From an uncultured Pseudomonadota bacterium (GTDB taxonomy: Bacteria > Pseudomonadota > Gammaproteobacteria > Burkholderiales > SG8-39), in assembly GCA_903829815.1 (NCBI GenBank), contig CAIKRR010000029.1, positions 124,001-188,000 on the forward strand: a DNA stretch of 64,000 nucleotides. The letters are read 5' to 3'. Position 1 is the stretch's first letter; every line of letters begins with the position of its first letter. Shown here one piece after another: positions 39,084 to 47,709 of this stretch. Made by a program: the position numbers and the translations under genes. The notes under the pieces were generated by a model. That model was not told the origin of the DNA and did not search any database. It saw only the letters and a program-made list of their open reading frames with translations.

Positions 39084-40580
39084 CTAAGCGGTCGGCAGAG
39101 CCGCCACCGACACCGTGGCTGGATAGGGGTGGAGCATCGATAGCGGGACACTTCGTCCCGGTGACTGCACGATGCGCACATGCTCGCGACGCAGCCCGCG
39201 CGCATGCAGAAGGCCGCAGGCGTGAGCAATCATGTCGACCTCGCGGTTCATGCCCTCGGCGTAGTGGGCGGCACGCTCGGCCTTGTCCTCCACCACCAGG
39301 CCGCGCTGCAGGCGCGGGTTGTGCGTCGTCACCCCCACCGGGCAAGTGTTCTGGTGGCATCGCATCGCTTGAATGCATCCGAGCGAAAACATGAAGCCTC
39401 GCGCGGTGTTGACGAAGTCGGCACCGGCTGCAAGCGCCCATGCAACCTTGGCCGATGTGACGAGCTTTCCCGAAGCCACCACCCGAACCCGGGCACGCAA
39501 GCCAGCCCGAATGAGCGCATCGACCACGATCGGGAGTGCTTCTGCAATCGGCAGCGCGACATGGTCGGCCAGTGCCTGAGGCGCTGCGCCCGAGCCTCCT
39601 TCCCCCCCGTCGATCACCAGAAAATCGGGCGCGGCCGCAAGACCTCGGCGCTGGACTGCAGCGCACAGTTCATCGACAAACTGCGTACCGCCAACCGCCG
39701 TCTTCACGCCGACAGGCTTGCCGGTGACCTCGCGCACATGCATCACGCGATCAAGCAACTGCTCGACATTGGCGATGTCGTGGTGGCGATTGGGACTGAT
39801 CGAATCTTCGCCCGCCGGGATGCCGCGGATGAGCGCAATTTCGGCGGTGACCTTGGCAGCCGGGAGTACCCCGCCCTTGCCGGGTTTGGCGCCTTGCGAC
39901 AACTTGATCTCGAACGCCCGCACCTGGGCGTGGGCCGCCAGTTCGCGCAGACGGCTCTCCGAAAGGGCACCATCGGCATCACGTACGCCATAGTGGGCAG
40001 TGCCTATCTGCATGATCAGGTCGCAGCCACCCTCGAGATGATAGGGAGACAACCCACCCTCACCGGTGTCGAGCCAGCATCCGGCCTGAGCCGCGCCGCG
40101 CGAAAGGGCACGCACCGCCGGGGCCGAAATGGCACCAAAGCTCATGCCGCTCACATTGATGACCGACCGAGCAACAAAGGGTTGACGGCAATAGCCCTCG
40201 CCGATGACAAGTGCCGGCGTCGCGGCACGATCTTCTTCCAGCACTGGATAGGGTGCATTCACGAAGATCAAGGCACCGGGCTGGTCCAGATCATAGGTCG
40301 AACCAAACCCGATCACCCCCCCCTCACGCTTGGCCAGGCGGTACACCCAGCTGCGAGTGGCGCGATTGAACGGCAGTTCTTCCCGATCATTCAGAAAGAG
40401 GTACTGGCGCAGGTACTCGCCGAGGGCCTCGAAGGCGTACCGCAGATGCCCGACAAGAGGGAAGTTGCGCAGCACCGCGTGACGCTTCTGCGTGATATCG
40501 CGCACGAAAAGCACGACCCCACCCAGAGCAAGCCCGAAGACGGCCAGCACCACCAGTCCATGCAGCAAAGCGTCAAGCAT
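39084..40580 (-). CDS. FMN-binding glutamate-synthase-like protein, membrane-anchored
   Basis: This 498-residue protein has a hydrophobic N-terminal segment (about 5-27) and then a GltB-like FMN barrel. FGSTYDLDQPG, SGMSFGAISAPAVRALS, GEGGLSPYH and LVIDGGEGGSGAAPQALADH are family features, and C-x5-C-x4-C in CIQAMRCHQNTC matches the [3Fe-4S] motif of glutamate synthase. It lacks the glutaminase domain, so it does not make glutamate from glutamine by itself. The physiological electron donor and product are unknown. It lies downstream of slyD on the same strand. Confidence 0.9.
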   Translation of the reverse strand: MLDALLHGLVVLAVFGLALGGVVLFVRDITQKRHAVLRNFPLVGHLRYAFEALGEYLRQYLFLNDREELPFNRATRSWVYRLAKREGGVIGFGSTYDLDQPGALIFVNAPYPVLEEDRAATPALVIGEGYCRQPFVARSVINVSGMSFGAISAPAVRALSRGAAQAGCWLDTGEGGLSPYHLEGGCDLIMQIGTAHYGVRDADGALSESRLRELAAHAQVRAFEIKLSQGAKPGKGGVLPAAKVTAEIALIRGIPAGEDSISPNRHHDIANVEQLLDRVMHVREVTGKPVGVKTAVGGTQFVDELCAAVQRRGLAAAPDFLVIDGGEGGSGAAPQALADHVALPIAEALPIVVDALIRAGLRARVRVVASGKLVTSAKVAWALAAGADFVNTARGFMFSLGCIQAMRCHQNTCPVGVTTHNPRLQRGLVVEDKAERAAHYAEGMNREVDMIAHACGLLHARGLRREHVRIVQSPGRSVPLSMLHPYPATVSVAALPTA

Positions 40581-40600
40581 GACGCGTCAGAACGAGGCGC

Positions 40601-41095
40601 TCAGTGCAGTACCCGTACCGGGACATCGTCGGGATCGTCCGGTTGGCCACGTTCTATCTCCTCTTCGGTTGCCGGACGCACGCCGACCACCTTGCAACGA
40701 AACCGGATCGCGATGCCCGACAACGGATGATTGCCGTCCAGTACGACCTGCCCGTCGGCAATTTCGGTCACCGTGTAGATGCTGTCATCGTCGTCATCTT
40801 CGCCAGGGACACCTTCGAATTGCATGCCCACCTCGAGCGTATCGGGAAATGCCTCGCGCGGTGCCAGGCGCACGAGCTCATCATCGTAGTCGCCGAAGGC
40901 ATCCTCGGGTTCGAGTTCGACCTCGAGTGCATCGCCGGGCACCTTGCCCTCGAGCGCCGCCTCTACGGCCGGGAATATCTCGTCGTACCCGCCATGCAGG
41001 TAGGAAAGAGGCTCAGCCGATGCTTCCAGCTGATTGCCGAAGAGATCCCAGATCTCGACTTCGAGCGAAACGACGTAATCTTTGGCTATGTTCAC
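40601..41095 (-). CDS. slyD: FKBP-type peptidylprolyl isomerase SlyD
   Basis: This 164-residue protein has the FKBP core (NIAKDYVVSLEVEI, SYLHGG near 35) with the inserted IF chaperone domain (EVELEPEDAFGDYDDELV). The loop GEDDDDDS is unusually acidic, and the C-terminus lacks the His/Cys-rich metal-binding tail of E. coli SlyD, ending in an acidic, proline-containing segment. I chose GTG at 41095, which aligns to the SlyD N-terminus and has AGGA 5 bp upstream; ATG at 41131 is the alternative and adds 12 residues. It is divergent from the oxygenase gene. Confidence 0.88.
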   Translation of the reverse strand: MNIAKDYVVSLEVEIWDLFGNQLEASAEPLSYLHGGYDEIFPAVEAALEGKVPGDALEVELEPEDAFGDYDDELVRLAPREAFPDTLEVGMQFEGVPGEDDDDDSIYTVTEIADGQVVLDGNHPLSGIAIRFRCKVVGVRPATEEEIERGQPDDPDDVPVRVLH

Positions 41096-41185
41096 GATTG
41101 TCCTGCGCCGTGCGGGTGAGTTCGCGCTCATGGTAAACCACTTTCATTTAAGCTTCGCGCGCCTCACTCACCCGGATTGGACCTG

Positions 41186-42400
41186 ATGACAGCCACCTCG
41201 CACCCACCCAGCCGACGCCGCGCCAGTGGGGTACCGGACACGCCGCCGACACGCGCGAAGGCCCAGCCCAGTGTGGGCAGCGTGCTCCGCTGGGGCAGTC
41301 AGGGCGGGCCTGCGCTCTTCATGGAACGCTGCTGGCATCGACGTTCAGCGCTGCTGCGCGGCGCACTCGAGGAGGCTGCATCGGTCATCGATGAGCCGAC
41401 GCTGCTGCGCCTGGCCGGGCGAGACGACGTCGAATCGCGACTGGTGATACGCGAGGGCCGCCAGTACACGCTGGAGCATGGCCCCTTTACCCGTGCGCGC
41501 TTCCGCCAGTTGCCGCCACGCGACTGGACACTGCTGGTTCAAGGACTCGATCACCATGTGCCCGCGGCCAGCCGGCTGCTCGATCACTTCCGCTTCGTCC
41601 CCCAGGCGAGGCTCGACGACGTGATGGTGAGTCTGGCCGCGCCCGGCGGTGGTGTCGGGCCCCATGTCGATTCCTACGACGTATTCCTGCTGCAAGGTCC
41701 GGGACGCCGTCATTGGCGCCACGGCCGGCAGCGCGACCTGTCGCTCGACCCCGATCAACCGCTCAAGATCCTGCGCCACTTCAAGCCTTCGAACGATGAC
41801 ATTCTCGAGCCGGGCGACATGCTTTACCTGCCGCCACACGTCGCGCATGACGGGGTGGCCATCGACCGCTGCATGACTTTCTCGATCGGGTTTCGAGCCC
41901 CTGAGGCAGGCGACGTCGCTCGCGGCTTTCTCGAATATCTGGCTGACCAGACCGACCTCGCCGGACGCTTCGCAGACCCGGGGCGCGCAGCGACATCACA
42001 CGCCGGGCGTCTCCCCCCCGACCTGATCGACTGGATTGGCTCGACGATCGGACGCATCCGCTGGCGCCGAAGCGACATCACGCGCTACGCGGCGGAATAC
42101 CTCAGCACGCCAAAGCCACAGGTCCTTTTCGAGCGTCCGCACGCCCCCCTCGAGCGCAAACCTTTCCTTGCCCAGGTGAAACGCGCGGGCATCCGACTCG
42201 ATCCGCGTTCGATCCTCCTCTATAAAGGGCAGACGATCTACCTGAATGGGACAGTCGTCGACCCGGTCGACAAGGCGCATGTGCAGTGGTTGCACCGGTT
42301 TGCCGACCACCGCCGTGCCCAAGCCCCCCCGGGGCAGGCTCTGGATGAATGGATGCACGTGGGCTACGAGTGTGGCGAATTGTTACCCGGAGAGGCCTGA
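41186..42400 (+). CDS. roxA: Cupin JmjC-type ribosomal oxygenase (RoxA/YcfD-like)
   Basis: This 404-residue protein has a JmjC-type double-stranded beta-helix. The iron triad is visible as H160-x-D162 in GPHVDSYD and H221 in LPPHVAHDG, and RHWRHG resembles the 2-oxoglutarate-binding region. Homologues such as E. coli YcfD hydroxylate an arginine of ribosomal protein L16 (uL16). The start is the ATG at 41186; a TTG nine bases earlier is possible. The N-terminal 35 residues are Pro/Arg-rich and disordered. It is divergent from slyD. Confidence 0.88.
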   Translation: MTATSHPPSRRRASGVPDTPPTRAKAQPSVGSVLRWGSQGGPALFMERCWHRRSALLRGALEEAASVIDEPTLLRLAGRDDVESRLVIREGRQYTLEHGPFTRARFRQLPPRDWTLLVQGLDHHVPAASRLLDHFRFVPQARLDDVMVSLAAPGGGVGPHVDSYDVFLLQGPGRRHWRHGRQRDLSLDPDQPLKILRHFKPSNDDILEPGDMLYLPPHVAHDGVAIDRCMTFSIGFRAPEAGDVARGFLEYLADQTDLAGRFADPGRAATSHAGRLPPDLIDWIGSTIGRIRWRRSDITRYAAEYLSTPKPQVLFERPHAPLERKPFLAQVKRAGIRLDPRSILLYKGQTIYLNGTVVDPVDKAHVQWLHRFADHRRAQAPPGQALDEWMHVGYECGELLPGEA

Positions 42401-42431
42401 TCGCTGCTGCGCAGCAAATCCAAGGTCGCGC

Positions 42432-42440
42432 TGATACAAT
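42432..42440 (+). promoter_or_regulatory. Extended -10 promoter element
   Basis: TGATACAAT matches the extended -10 form TGnTATAAT. It lies about 87 bp upstream of the lipoprotein ATG, and no -35 box of good quality is visible, as expected for extended -10 promoters. Confidence 0.5.
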
Positions 42441-42526
42441 ACGACGCTGACCTTCGGGTATGCGTGACTTCTGGCAACTACTCGATCGGCTCTGTCATTC
42501 AAATTGAAATCACAGGAGATGCCTTC

Positions 42527-42745
42527 ATGAAACTCGCCCTCACCGCTGCCGCTGTCATCGTCGCTCTTGGTCTTGCTGCTTGCAGCAAGGAAGAACCGAA
42601 GCCCGCCCCTGCCCCTGCCCCGGTTGCAGCACCGGTCGAAGCACCAAAAGCTGAAGCGCCTGCCCCTGCCGCAGATGCCGCTGCGCCCGCCGCCGAAGCC
42701 CCCAAGGCTGATGCCGCTGCTCCGGCCGCTGACGCCAAGAAGTAA
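42527..42745 (+). CDS. Small Ala/Pro-rich lipoprotein
   Basis: This 72-residue protein has a lipoprotein signal peptide (MKLALTAAAVIVALGLAAC) with the lipobox LAAC and lipidated cysteine at residue 19. The rest is a low-complexity chain of Ala, Pro, Glu and Lys (PAPAPAPVAAPVEAPK and similar). It is probably an extended spacer-like envelope lipoprotein; no function is recognised. AGGAG sits 8 bp before the ATG, and an extended -10 promoter is upstream. A long perfect inverted repeat follows the stop. Confidence 0.8.
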   Translation: MKLALTAAAVIVALGLAACSKEEPKPAPAPAPVAAPVEAPKAEAPAPAADAAAPAAEAPKADAAAPAADAKK

Positions 42746-42753
42746 TCGTCCCA

Positions 42754-42811
42754 CAGCCTGCTCGCAACCTGAATCCCGCGACACTACGGGCCGCAGGTTG
42801 CGAGCAGGCTG
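42754..42811. terminator. Perfect 18-bp inverted repeat between convergent genes
   Basis: Arms 42754-42771 and 42794-42811 are perfectly complementary (18 bp), with a 22-base loop that contains a smaller CCCG/CGGG pair. It starts 8 bp after the lipoprotein stop and ends 66 bp before the MBL gene stop. There is no T-tract, so it may be a bidirectional or Rho-assisted terminator or a 3' mRNA stabiliser. Confidence 0.6.
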
Positions 42812-42877
42812 CAGTGATCCCGGTTTCGGTCTCGAACCGCTCGAGCGCACCGATACGAGCACCGACAAGATCACCTC

Positions 42878-43645
42878 CTAGCGCACCTCGCGCCAGTCCA
42901 GACCTGTTTTCTGATCAGCGACGCCGACCCAGGCCGGATCGCAGCCCATGACCCCGGCAAGTGCTGCCTGAGCGAGTTCAGGGCGATTGTTCGACGCGCT
43001 CAAATGCGCCGCCACCAGATGCTGCAGCCGTGATCGATCGATCGCACCCAAGAAATCGGCAGCCTGCGCATTGCTCAGATGTCCCAATGCGCCGCCTACG
43101 CGCTGCTTGAGCCACGACGGATACGGGCCATGCGCCAGCATCGCAGCGTCATGGTTGCACTCGAGCACGAGCGCCGAGAGCCCGCTGAACGCGGACTGCA
43201 CATGCGCAGTCGGTGCACCGATATCTGTCAGCACGCCAAGACGAGCTGCGCCATCAGAAAGCACGTACTGCACCGGCTCGCGCGCATCATGCGGCACCGG
43301 AACAGGTTGCACCTGGAGCGACCCGACCGCAAAACCGGCATGACTGTCAATGACAGTCACCGGCAATGCCAGGTCGTGCAACCCGGCAGCACGCGCCGTA
43401 CCCCAGGTCACGAAGACGCGAGTGCCGTGCCGGCGTGAGAACGCCGCCACGCCACGCACGTGATCATCGTGCTCGTGGGTAACGAGAATCGCATCGATGT
43501 CGGCCGGCGACAAGCCGAGCCCCGCCAAGCGCGCCTCAGCCAGCCGCGGCCCCAGACCACAGTCGATCAGGATGCGACTCGAACCGCACTCCACCAGCAG
43601 CGCATTGCCGGCACTGCCACTGGCCAGAGAGGCAAACCTGAGCAC
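42878..43645 (-). CDS. Metallo-beta-lactamase-fold hydrolase (YycJ/WalJ-like)
   Basis: This 255-residue protein has the metal-binding motif H57-x-H59-x-D61-H62 in THEHDDH, preceded by ASGSAGNALLVECG and followed by HLSNAQAADFL. This order is typical of the YycJ/WalJ group of MBL-fold phosphoesterases. Family members are linked to DNA or cell-wall homeostasis, though the activity is not firmly known. It is last in the dapA-bamC-MBL operon, 31 bp after bamC. Confidence 0.9.
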   Translation of the reverse strand: MLRFASLASGSAGNALLVECGSSRILIDCGLGPRLAEARLAGLGLSPADIDAILVTHEHDDHVRGVAAFSRRHGTRVFVTWGTARAAGLHDLALPVTVIDSHAGFAVGSLQVQPVPVPHDAREPVQYVLSDGAARLGVLTDIGAPTAHVQSAFSGLSALVLECNHDAAMLAHGPYPSWLKQRVGGALGHLSNAQAADFLGAIDRSRLQHLVAAHLSASNNRPELAQAALAGVMGCDPAWVGVADQKTGLDWREVR

Positions 43646-43676
43646 GAAGCGATACCGGCCTGCCGTTCCCTGAGGC

Positions 43677-44852
43677 CTAGCGCAACTGCCCCTGCAGCAG
43701 CGAGAGGATGCGAGCGGCCGCCGCGCTGGTATCCGGACGAGACTCGTTGTCGAGCACCCGCACCTCAGTCAATTGCTCGCCACTCTGACGCAACTGGATG
43801 CGGTACTGCTCAGCCGCGGGCTTCTTGGCGCCATCACGCCAGAAGGCCAGCGAGGACAGAAAACCGTCTGACTGCTTGGGCGCCTCGTTCTCGTTCATGT
43901 CGACAAAGCGAACCCGATATTGCGCGGCCGCACGATCACGATCTTCGACCGAAAATCCGACTCGATCAAGCACGAGCCCCACGCGCCGCCAGGCGCGGTC
44001 CAGCGAGTCATTGACCTGAAGGTAGGACTGCTCGGAGGCCCCTGACACGACGCGCGCACGATCGGCATCGGTCGCGGGCGCCGCGCTCGCAGCGACCGCT
44101 GCCCTCGCTTTCCCCTCGTCGGACCCAAGACGTACCATCAGGCGATGCAAGAACTCCGACTCGAGTCCCGGATCGACAGGACGCAACTCCCACAAGGTCT
44201 TGCCTTCATTGCCCAGACCGGTCGCGACCGGCTTCTCGACCATGCCACGGTGGCTGATGTAGACCTCGGTCGTACCGGGCGAGGCACCACGCTCCAGACG
44301 AGTGCGGTACTTGTCGCGCTCACCGGTCGAGTAGATGGTGTCGAGGTATTTGCCCAGCAGGTCGCGGATGCCACCGCCCGGCAACTTGGCACGATTCTCG
44401 GCCCAGTCGGTTTCGATGATGCCCAGATCGGCCGACTCGACCTTGAGCAGAAACCCGTTCTGTTGCCAGAATTCGCGCACGATCGGCCACAGCACCTCGG
44501 GTGATTGCGGGACCACCAGCCAGCGTTCTGTCCCGGCCCGCTGGATGCTGATCGGCCCTGCTTCGGGCAGCACGCCCGACTCGCGTTGCGCAACCGCCGC
44601 AGAAGGCCCCTTGCCGTAGGCCGACGCGTTGACGGCGCCGCTGGCCACCAGATCGGGGACGGCGTAGCGGTCGTCGCGCCCGGGTCGAGTCAGATCAGGC
44701 GGCACTTCAAGCTGCACCCCCTTGGCACCATCGCGCGCCTTGTACTCGGCACCCGTACTGCCCATCTGAAGGCAACCGCTCAACAACAATACGCCAGGGA
44801 GTACACCGACGATGGCCAGACCACGAACAGGCTGCACGATCAAGCACCTCAT
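43677..44852 (-). CDS. bamC: Outer membrane protein assembly factor BamC
   Basis: This 391-residue lipoprotein belongs to the BAM complex that inserts beta-barrel proteins in the outer membrane. The signal peptide ends in LLLSGC with the lipidated cysteine at residue 27. The BamC domains follow: [21 protein letters not shown] near residue 50, then two helix-grip domains (YKSHRG-like text is [11 protein letters not shown] here) and [11 protein letters not shown]. The ATG overlaps the dapA stop by 4 bp. The dapA-bamC order is conserved in many proteobacteria. Confidence 0.92.
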   Translation of the reverse strand: MRCLIVQPVRGLAIVGVLPGVLLLSGCLQMGSTGAEYKARDGAKGVQLEVPPDLTRPGRDDRYAVPDLVASGAVNASAYGKGPSAAVAQRESGVLPEAGPISIQRAGTERWLVVPQSPEVLWPIVREFWQQNGFLLKVESADLGIIETDWAENRAKLPGGGIRDLLGKYLDTIYSTGERDKYRTRLERGASPGTTEVYISHRGMVEKPVATGLGNEGKTLWELRPVDPGLESEFLHRLMVRLGSDEGKARAAVAASAAPATDADRARVVSGASEQSYLQVNDSLDRAWRRVGLVLDRVGFSVEDRDRAAAQYRVRFVDMNENEAPKQSDGFLSSLAFWRDGAKKPAAEQYRIQLRQSGEQLTEVRVLDNESRPDTSAAAARILSLLQGQLR

Positions 44853-45772
44853 GCCGAACGGCCATCGATGACCCGCAGGGTGGGCGCAGGTTGAGCTGCC
44901 TGATCCATGGCATCGCGCACGACGGCGTGAAACTGTGCAGCGAGCGGCGTGAGCGGCAAGCGGATGCCGTTTTCGATCAGGCCCAGTTCTGCCACCGCCC
45001 ATTTCACCGGAATGGGGTTGGCTTCGACGAACAACCGGGTATGCAGGCCCAGAAGCCGCTCGTTGATCTCGCGGGCACGCAGTACATCGAACGCAGCCGC
45101 AGCGGCGCACATCTGGCTCATGGCGCGGGGCGCAACATTGGAGGTGACCGAGATGACGCCATGGGCCCCCAGCAACAACAGCGCAAGGCCACTGGCGTCA
45201 TCGCCGCTGTACACCTTGAACCACTCGGGCAGCCGGCGCAAGAGGTCGGTGCCGCGCTCGATGTTCCCGGTTGCATCCTTGATGCCGAGGATATTGGGCA
45301 CCTCGGCCAAGCGCAGCACGGTGTCGTTGTGCATGTCGGCGACAGTGCGCCCCGGCACGTTGTAGAGAATCATCGGCAGATCGACCCGCTCGGCAATCGT
45401 CCGAAAATGCCGATAGAGCCCCTCCTGCGAGGGCTTGTTGTAGTACGGAACAACCGAGAGGCACGCCTGGGCACCGGCCTTGCGCGCAGACTCGGTGAGT
45501 TCGATCGCCTCGAGAGTCGAGTTGGCCCCGGTGCCGGCAATGATCGGGATCCGCCCTGCCGCATGTTCAACCGCGACCCGGATCAGATGCTTGTGCTCGT
45601 CAAAATCCACCGTAGGCGACTCTCCGGTGGTTCCCACCACCACGATTCCGTCGGTGCCTTCAGCCACATGCCAGTCGATGAGGCTGCGAAACCGGGCGAG
45701 GTCCAGTCGGCCGTCCTCGAACATCGGCGTTACGATGGCGACCAGACTGCCTTGGGGAAGCGATTGAGCCAT
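44849..45772 (-). CDS. dapA: 4-hydroxy-tetrahydrodipicolinate synthase
   Basis: This 307-residue enzyme condenses pyruvate with aspartate semialdehyde, the first committed step of lysine and diaminopimelate synthesis. Key residues are visible: T48-T49 in VVGTTGES, Y138 in LYNVPGR and the Schiff-base K165 in GIKDATG. The start is the ATG at 45772; the upstream extension is Cys/Arg-rich and not part of the family. The stop overlaps bamC. Length is normal for the family plus a short tail. Confidence 0.96.
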   Translation of the reverse strand: MAQSLPQGSLVAIVTPMFEDGRLDLARFRSLIDWHVAEGTDGIVVVGTTGESPTVDFDEHKHLIRVAVEHAAGRIPIIAGTGANSTLEAIELTESARKAGAQACLSVVPYYNKPSQEGLYRHFRTIAERVDLPMILYNVPGRTVADMHNDTVLRLAEVPNILGIKDATGNIERGTDLLRRLPEWFKVYSGDDASGLALLLLGAHGVISVTSNVAPRAMSQMCAAAAAFDVLRAREINERLLGLHTRLFVEANPIPVKWAVAELGLIENGIRLPLTPLAAQFHAVVRDAMDQAAQPAPTLRVIDGRSA

Positions 45773-45849
45773 GGGGCCCTCCAGAGAAATTGCACACGAG
45801 GTGCACCGATCGCGGGGCGGCACTCGGCCCGACCCAACGCCACGCGAGT

Positions 45850-46419
45850 TTAATGGATTTGGTCAGACGCCAGCGGCGGAAGTTCGGGACCGCCACCGGG
45901 TGCCAATGCAAGCAATCGTTGCACCACACGGGGCACGGTCCCTTGGCGAAGCCCTTGCTCGAAGGCAAGCACCCGGAAATCGGCAAAAGCCTCGAGGAGT
46001 TCGCCCTCGCGCAACAGGAAGGCCGGACTCGAGGGCCTCCCGTACCGCTCGTTGCCTGCCATGAAGGTTTCATAGATCAGGAGCCCCCCCGGCCGCAATG
46101 CGGTTGCCAGCACGGGAAAGAGCGGGCGGTGCAGGTAATTGGTGACCAGCAGCACGTCGAAACTGGCTGGAGCCAGCGGCCAGGGCGCGGCTTCGATATC
46201 GGCATCGAGCACCTCGATGCCCGGAATCAAACGCAAGGCTTCGAGCGCGGCCGGCGCCCGGTCGATGGCGCTCACCCGGCAACCGCGCGCAGCAAGCCAG
46301 CGGGCGTGGCGACCATCGCCGGCCGCCACATCGAGCACCCTCAGGCCTGCCACGAGCAGATCTGAATGCCGGAGGACCCACGTCGAGGGCGCGCTCATCG
46401 AACCTGGCGCCTCAGCCAT
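45850..46419 (-). CDS. Class I SAM-dependent methyltransferase
   Basis: This 189-residue protein has a glycine-rich motif [17 protein letters not shown] near residue 30, motif II-like [14 protein letters not shown], and the post-I acidic turn [12 protein letters not shown]. It resembles TehB-type and small-molecule methyltransferases; the substrate is unknown. Its ATG follows the stop of the preceding small gene without a gap (TGA ATG), so the two are coupled. dapA lies 77 bp downstream. Confidence 0.87.
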   Translation of the reverse strand: MAEAPGSMSAPSTWVLRHSDLLVAGLRVLDVAAGDGRHARWLAARGCRVSAIDRAPAALEALRLIPGIEVLDADIEAAPWPLAPASFDVLLVTNYLHRPLFPVLATALRPGGLLIYETFMAGNERYGRPSSPAFLLREGELLEAFADFRVLAFEQGLRQGTVPRVVQRLLALAPGGGPELPPLASDQIH

Positions 46420-46617
46420 TCAGGAACAGAACACGGTATTGGCCAATTCGAGCAGCATGTCAGGCTGCAGCCAAGCCCTGAAGGTCACAGCAAGCACCAC
46501 CGCCAGCACGGCAAGGCCGGTGGCCTGCCAGAATCGCAGCCAACTGCGCGGTGCCGGCGACACTTGCCGATCTGCGCGAGAAACGCCACCAGCGGCAAGG
46601 ATGTTGAAGGAGCCCAT
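46420..46617 (-). CDS. Small single-pass membrane protein of unknown function
   Basis: This 65-residue protein has one hydrophobic segment (WQATGLAVLAVVLAVTFRAWL, about 29-49) after an Arg/Ser-rich N-terminus, so it is probably a type II membrane protein. I do not recognise the family. The ATG at 46617 is chosen over an upstream in-frame Met whose extension is unlikely. It is directly joined to the methyltransferase gene and is divergent from a FAH-family gene. Confidence 0.6.
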   Translation of the reverse strand: MGSFNILAAGGVSRADRQVSPAPRSWLRFWQATGLAVLAVVLAVTFRAWLQPDMLLELANTVFCS

Positions 46618-46705
46618 GACACTATTGTAGGGTTTCGCCCGTCCCACTGCACGCGCCGATGCGGAGTACACTGCGGCCTCCAGAAAATCCCTCGGAGATC
46701 TGCAG

Positions 46706-47644
46706 GTGAAAATTCTCTATTTCGATGACTTCAAGCTCGGCATCCTCAAAGGAGACCGTGTGGTCGATGTGTCAGCCCTGGTGAGCGATATCCCCCACAC
46801 CGGCCCGCACAATCTCATCAGCGGCCTCATCGAGCGATTCGCCGAGTACCGGCCGAAGATCGAAGCGGCCGTCGCCGCCGCCCAAGGCGTCCCACTGGCA
46901 TCGGTGCGAATTCGCCCGCCGCTGCCCAAGCCCGGCAACATCGACTGCATGGCCGTGAATTACATGGAAGACGGCACGCTGAAAGAGCCGCCGCCCATCA
47001 ACGCCTTCCACAAGTCGCCCAATGGCGTGATCGGTCACGGCGACACGATGGTGCTGCCTGACATTCCTGCCACGATCTTCGAAGGTGAAGCCGAACTGGC
47101 TCTGGTGATCGGCAAACGTGCCTCCAATGTGCCCGCTGCCAAGGCGATGGACTACATCTTTGGCTACGTCAACTTCATCGATGGATCAGCGCGCGGTCTG
47201 CAGCCCCCGGGCAACACCTTCTATCAGATGAAGTCACGCGAGACCTTTGCCCCCATCGGTCCGTGGATCGTGACGGCCGACGAGATCCCCAACCCGCAGA
47301 ACCTGGAGGTCAACCTCTGGGTCAACGGGCAGGTGAAGCAGCACTTCAACACGAGCGACATGGCGCACAAGATTCCGCGCTGCGTCGAGTTCGTGAGCTC
47401 GATCCACTCGCTGGAGCCCGGTGACGTGATTCCGACCGGCACCAACCACCGTGGTCTCAATGCCTTCATGGATGGCGACACGGTGGAACTCGAAGTCGAG
47501 GGCTGCGGCCGCCTGTCGATCAAGATTCGCGACGACCTGAAACGGACCTGGTCGCGCGAAACCCGTCTGGATCGCCAGCAAAAGGGTCTCACCACCCCCG
47601 TGACGACCCCGCAACTGACCGGCAAATACTCGAGCGCACAGTAA
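46706..47644 (+). CDS. Fumarylacetoacetate hydrolase family protein
   Basis: This 312-residue protein starts at GTG with GGAG 8 bp upstream. It has the FAH fold motifs: IDCMAVNYMED, the metal-ligand glutamates in FEGEAELALVIGK, and YVNFIDGSAR. FAH-family enzymes hydrolyse or decarboxylate acyl-pyruvates and related 2-oxo acids using a divalent metal. The substrate is not predictable. It is monocistronic and closed by a strong terminator. Confidence 0.9.
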   Translation: MKILYFDDFKLGILKGDRVVDVSALVSDIPHTGPHNLISGLIERFAEYRPKIEAAVAAAQGVPLASVRIRPPLPKPGNIDCMAVNYMEDGTLKEPPPINAFHKSPNGVIGHGDTMVLPDIPATIFEGEAELALVIGKRASNVPAAKAMDYIFGYVNFIDGSARGLQPPGNTFYQMKSRETFAPIGPWIVTADEIPNPQNLEVNLWVNGQVKQHFNTSDMAHKIPRCVEFVSSIHSLEPGDVIPTGTNHRGLNAFMDGDTVELEVEGCGRLSIKIRDDLKRTWSRETRLDRQQKGLTTPVTTPQLTGKYSSAQ

Positions 47645-47652
47645 AACCCGAG

Positions 47653-47685
47653 GGCTGACCTGAAAGGTCTCAGGTCAGCCTGTTT
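47653..47685 (+). terminator. Rho-independent terminator
   Basis: An 11-bp perfect stem (GGCTGACCTGA with TCAGGTCAGCC) closes a 6-base loop AAGGTC and is followed by TGTTT. It stands 8 bases after the FAH gene stop and faces the wecE-like gene, so it may serve both directions. Confidence 0.8.
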
Positions 47686-47709
47686 CGCCCCGATTCGAAG
47701 CAGGGCCCG

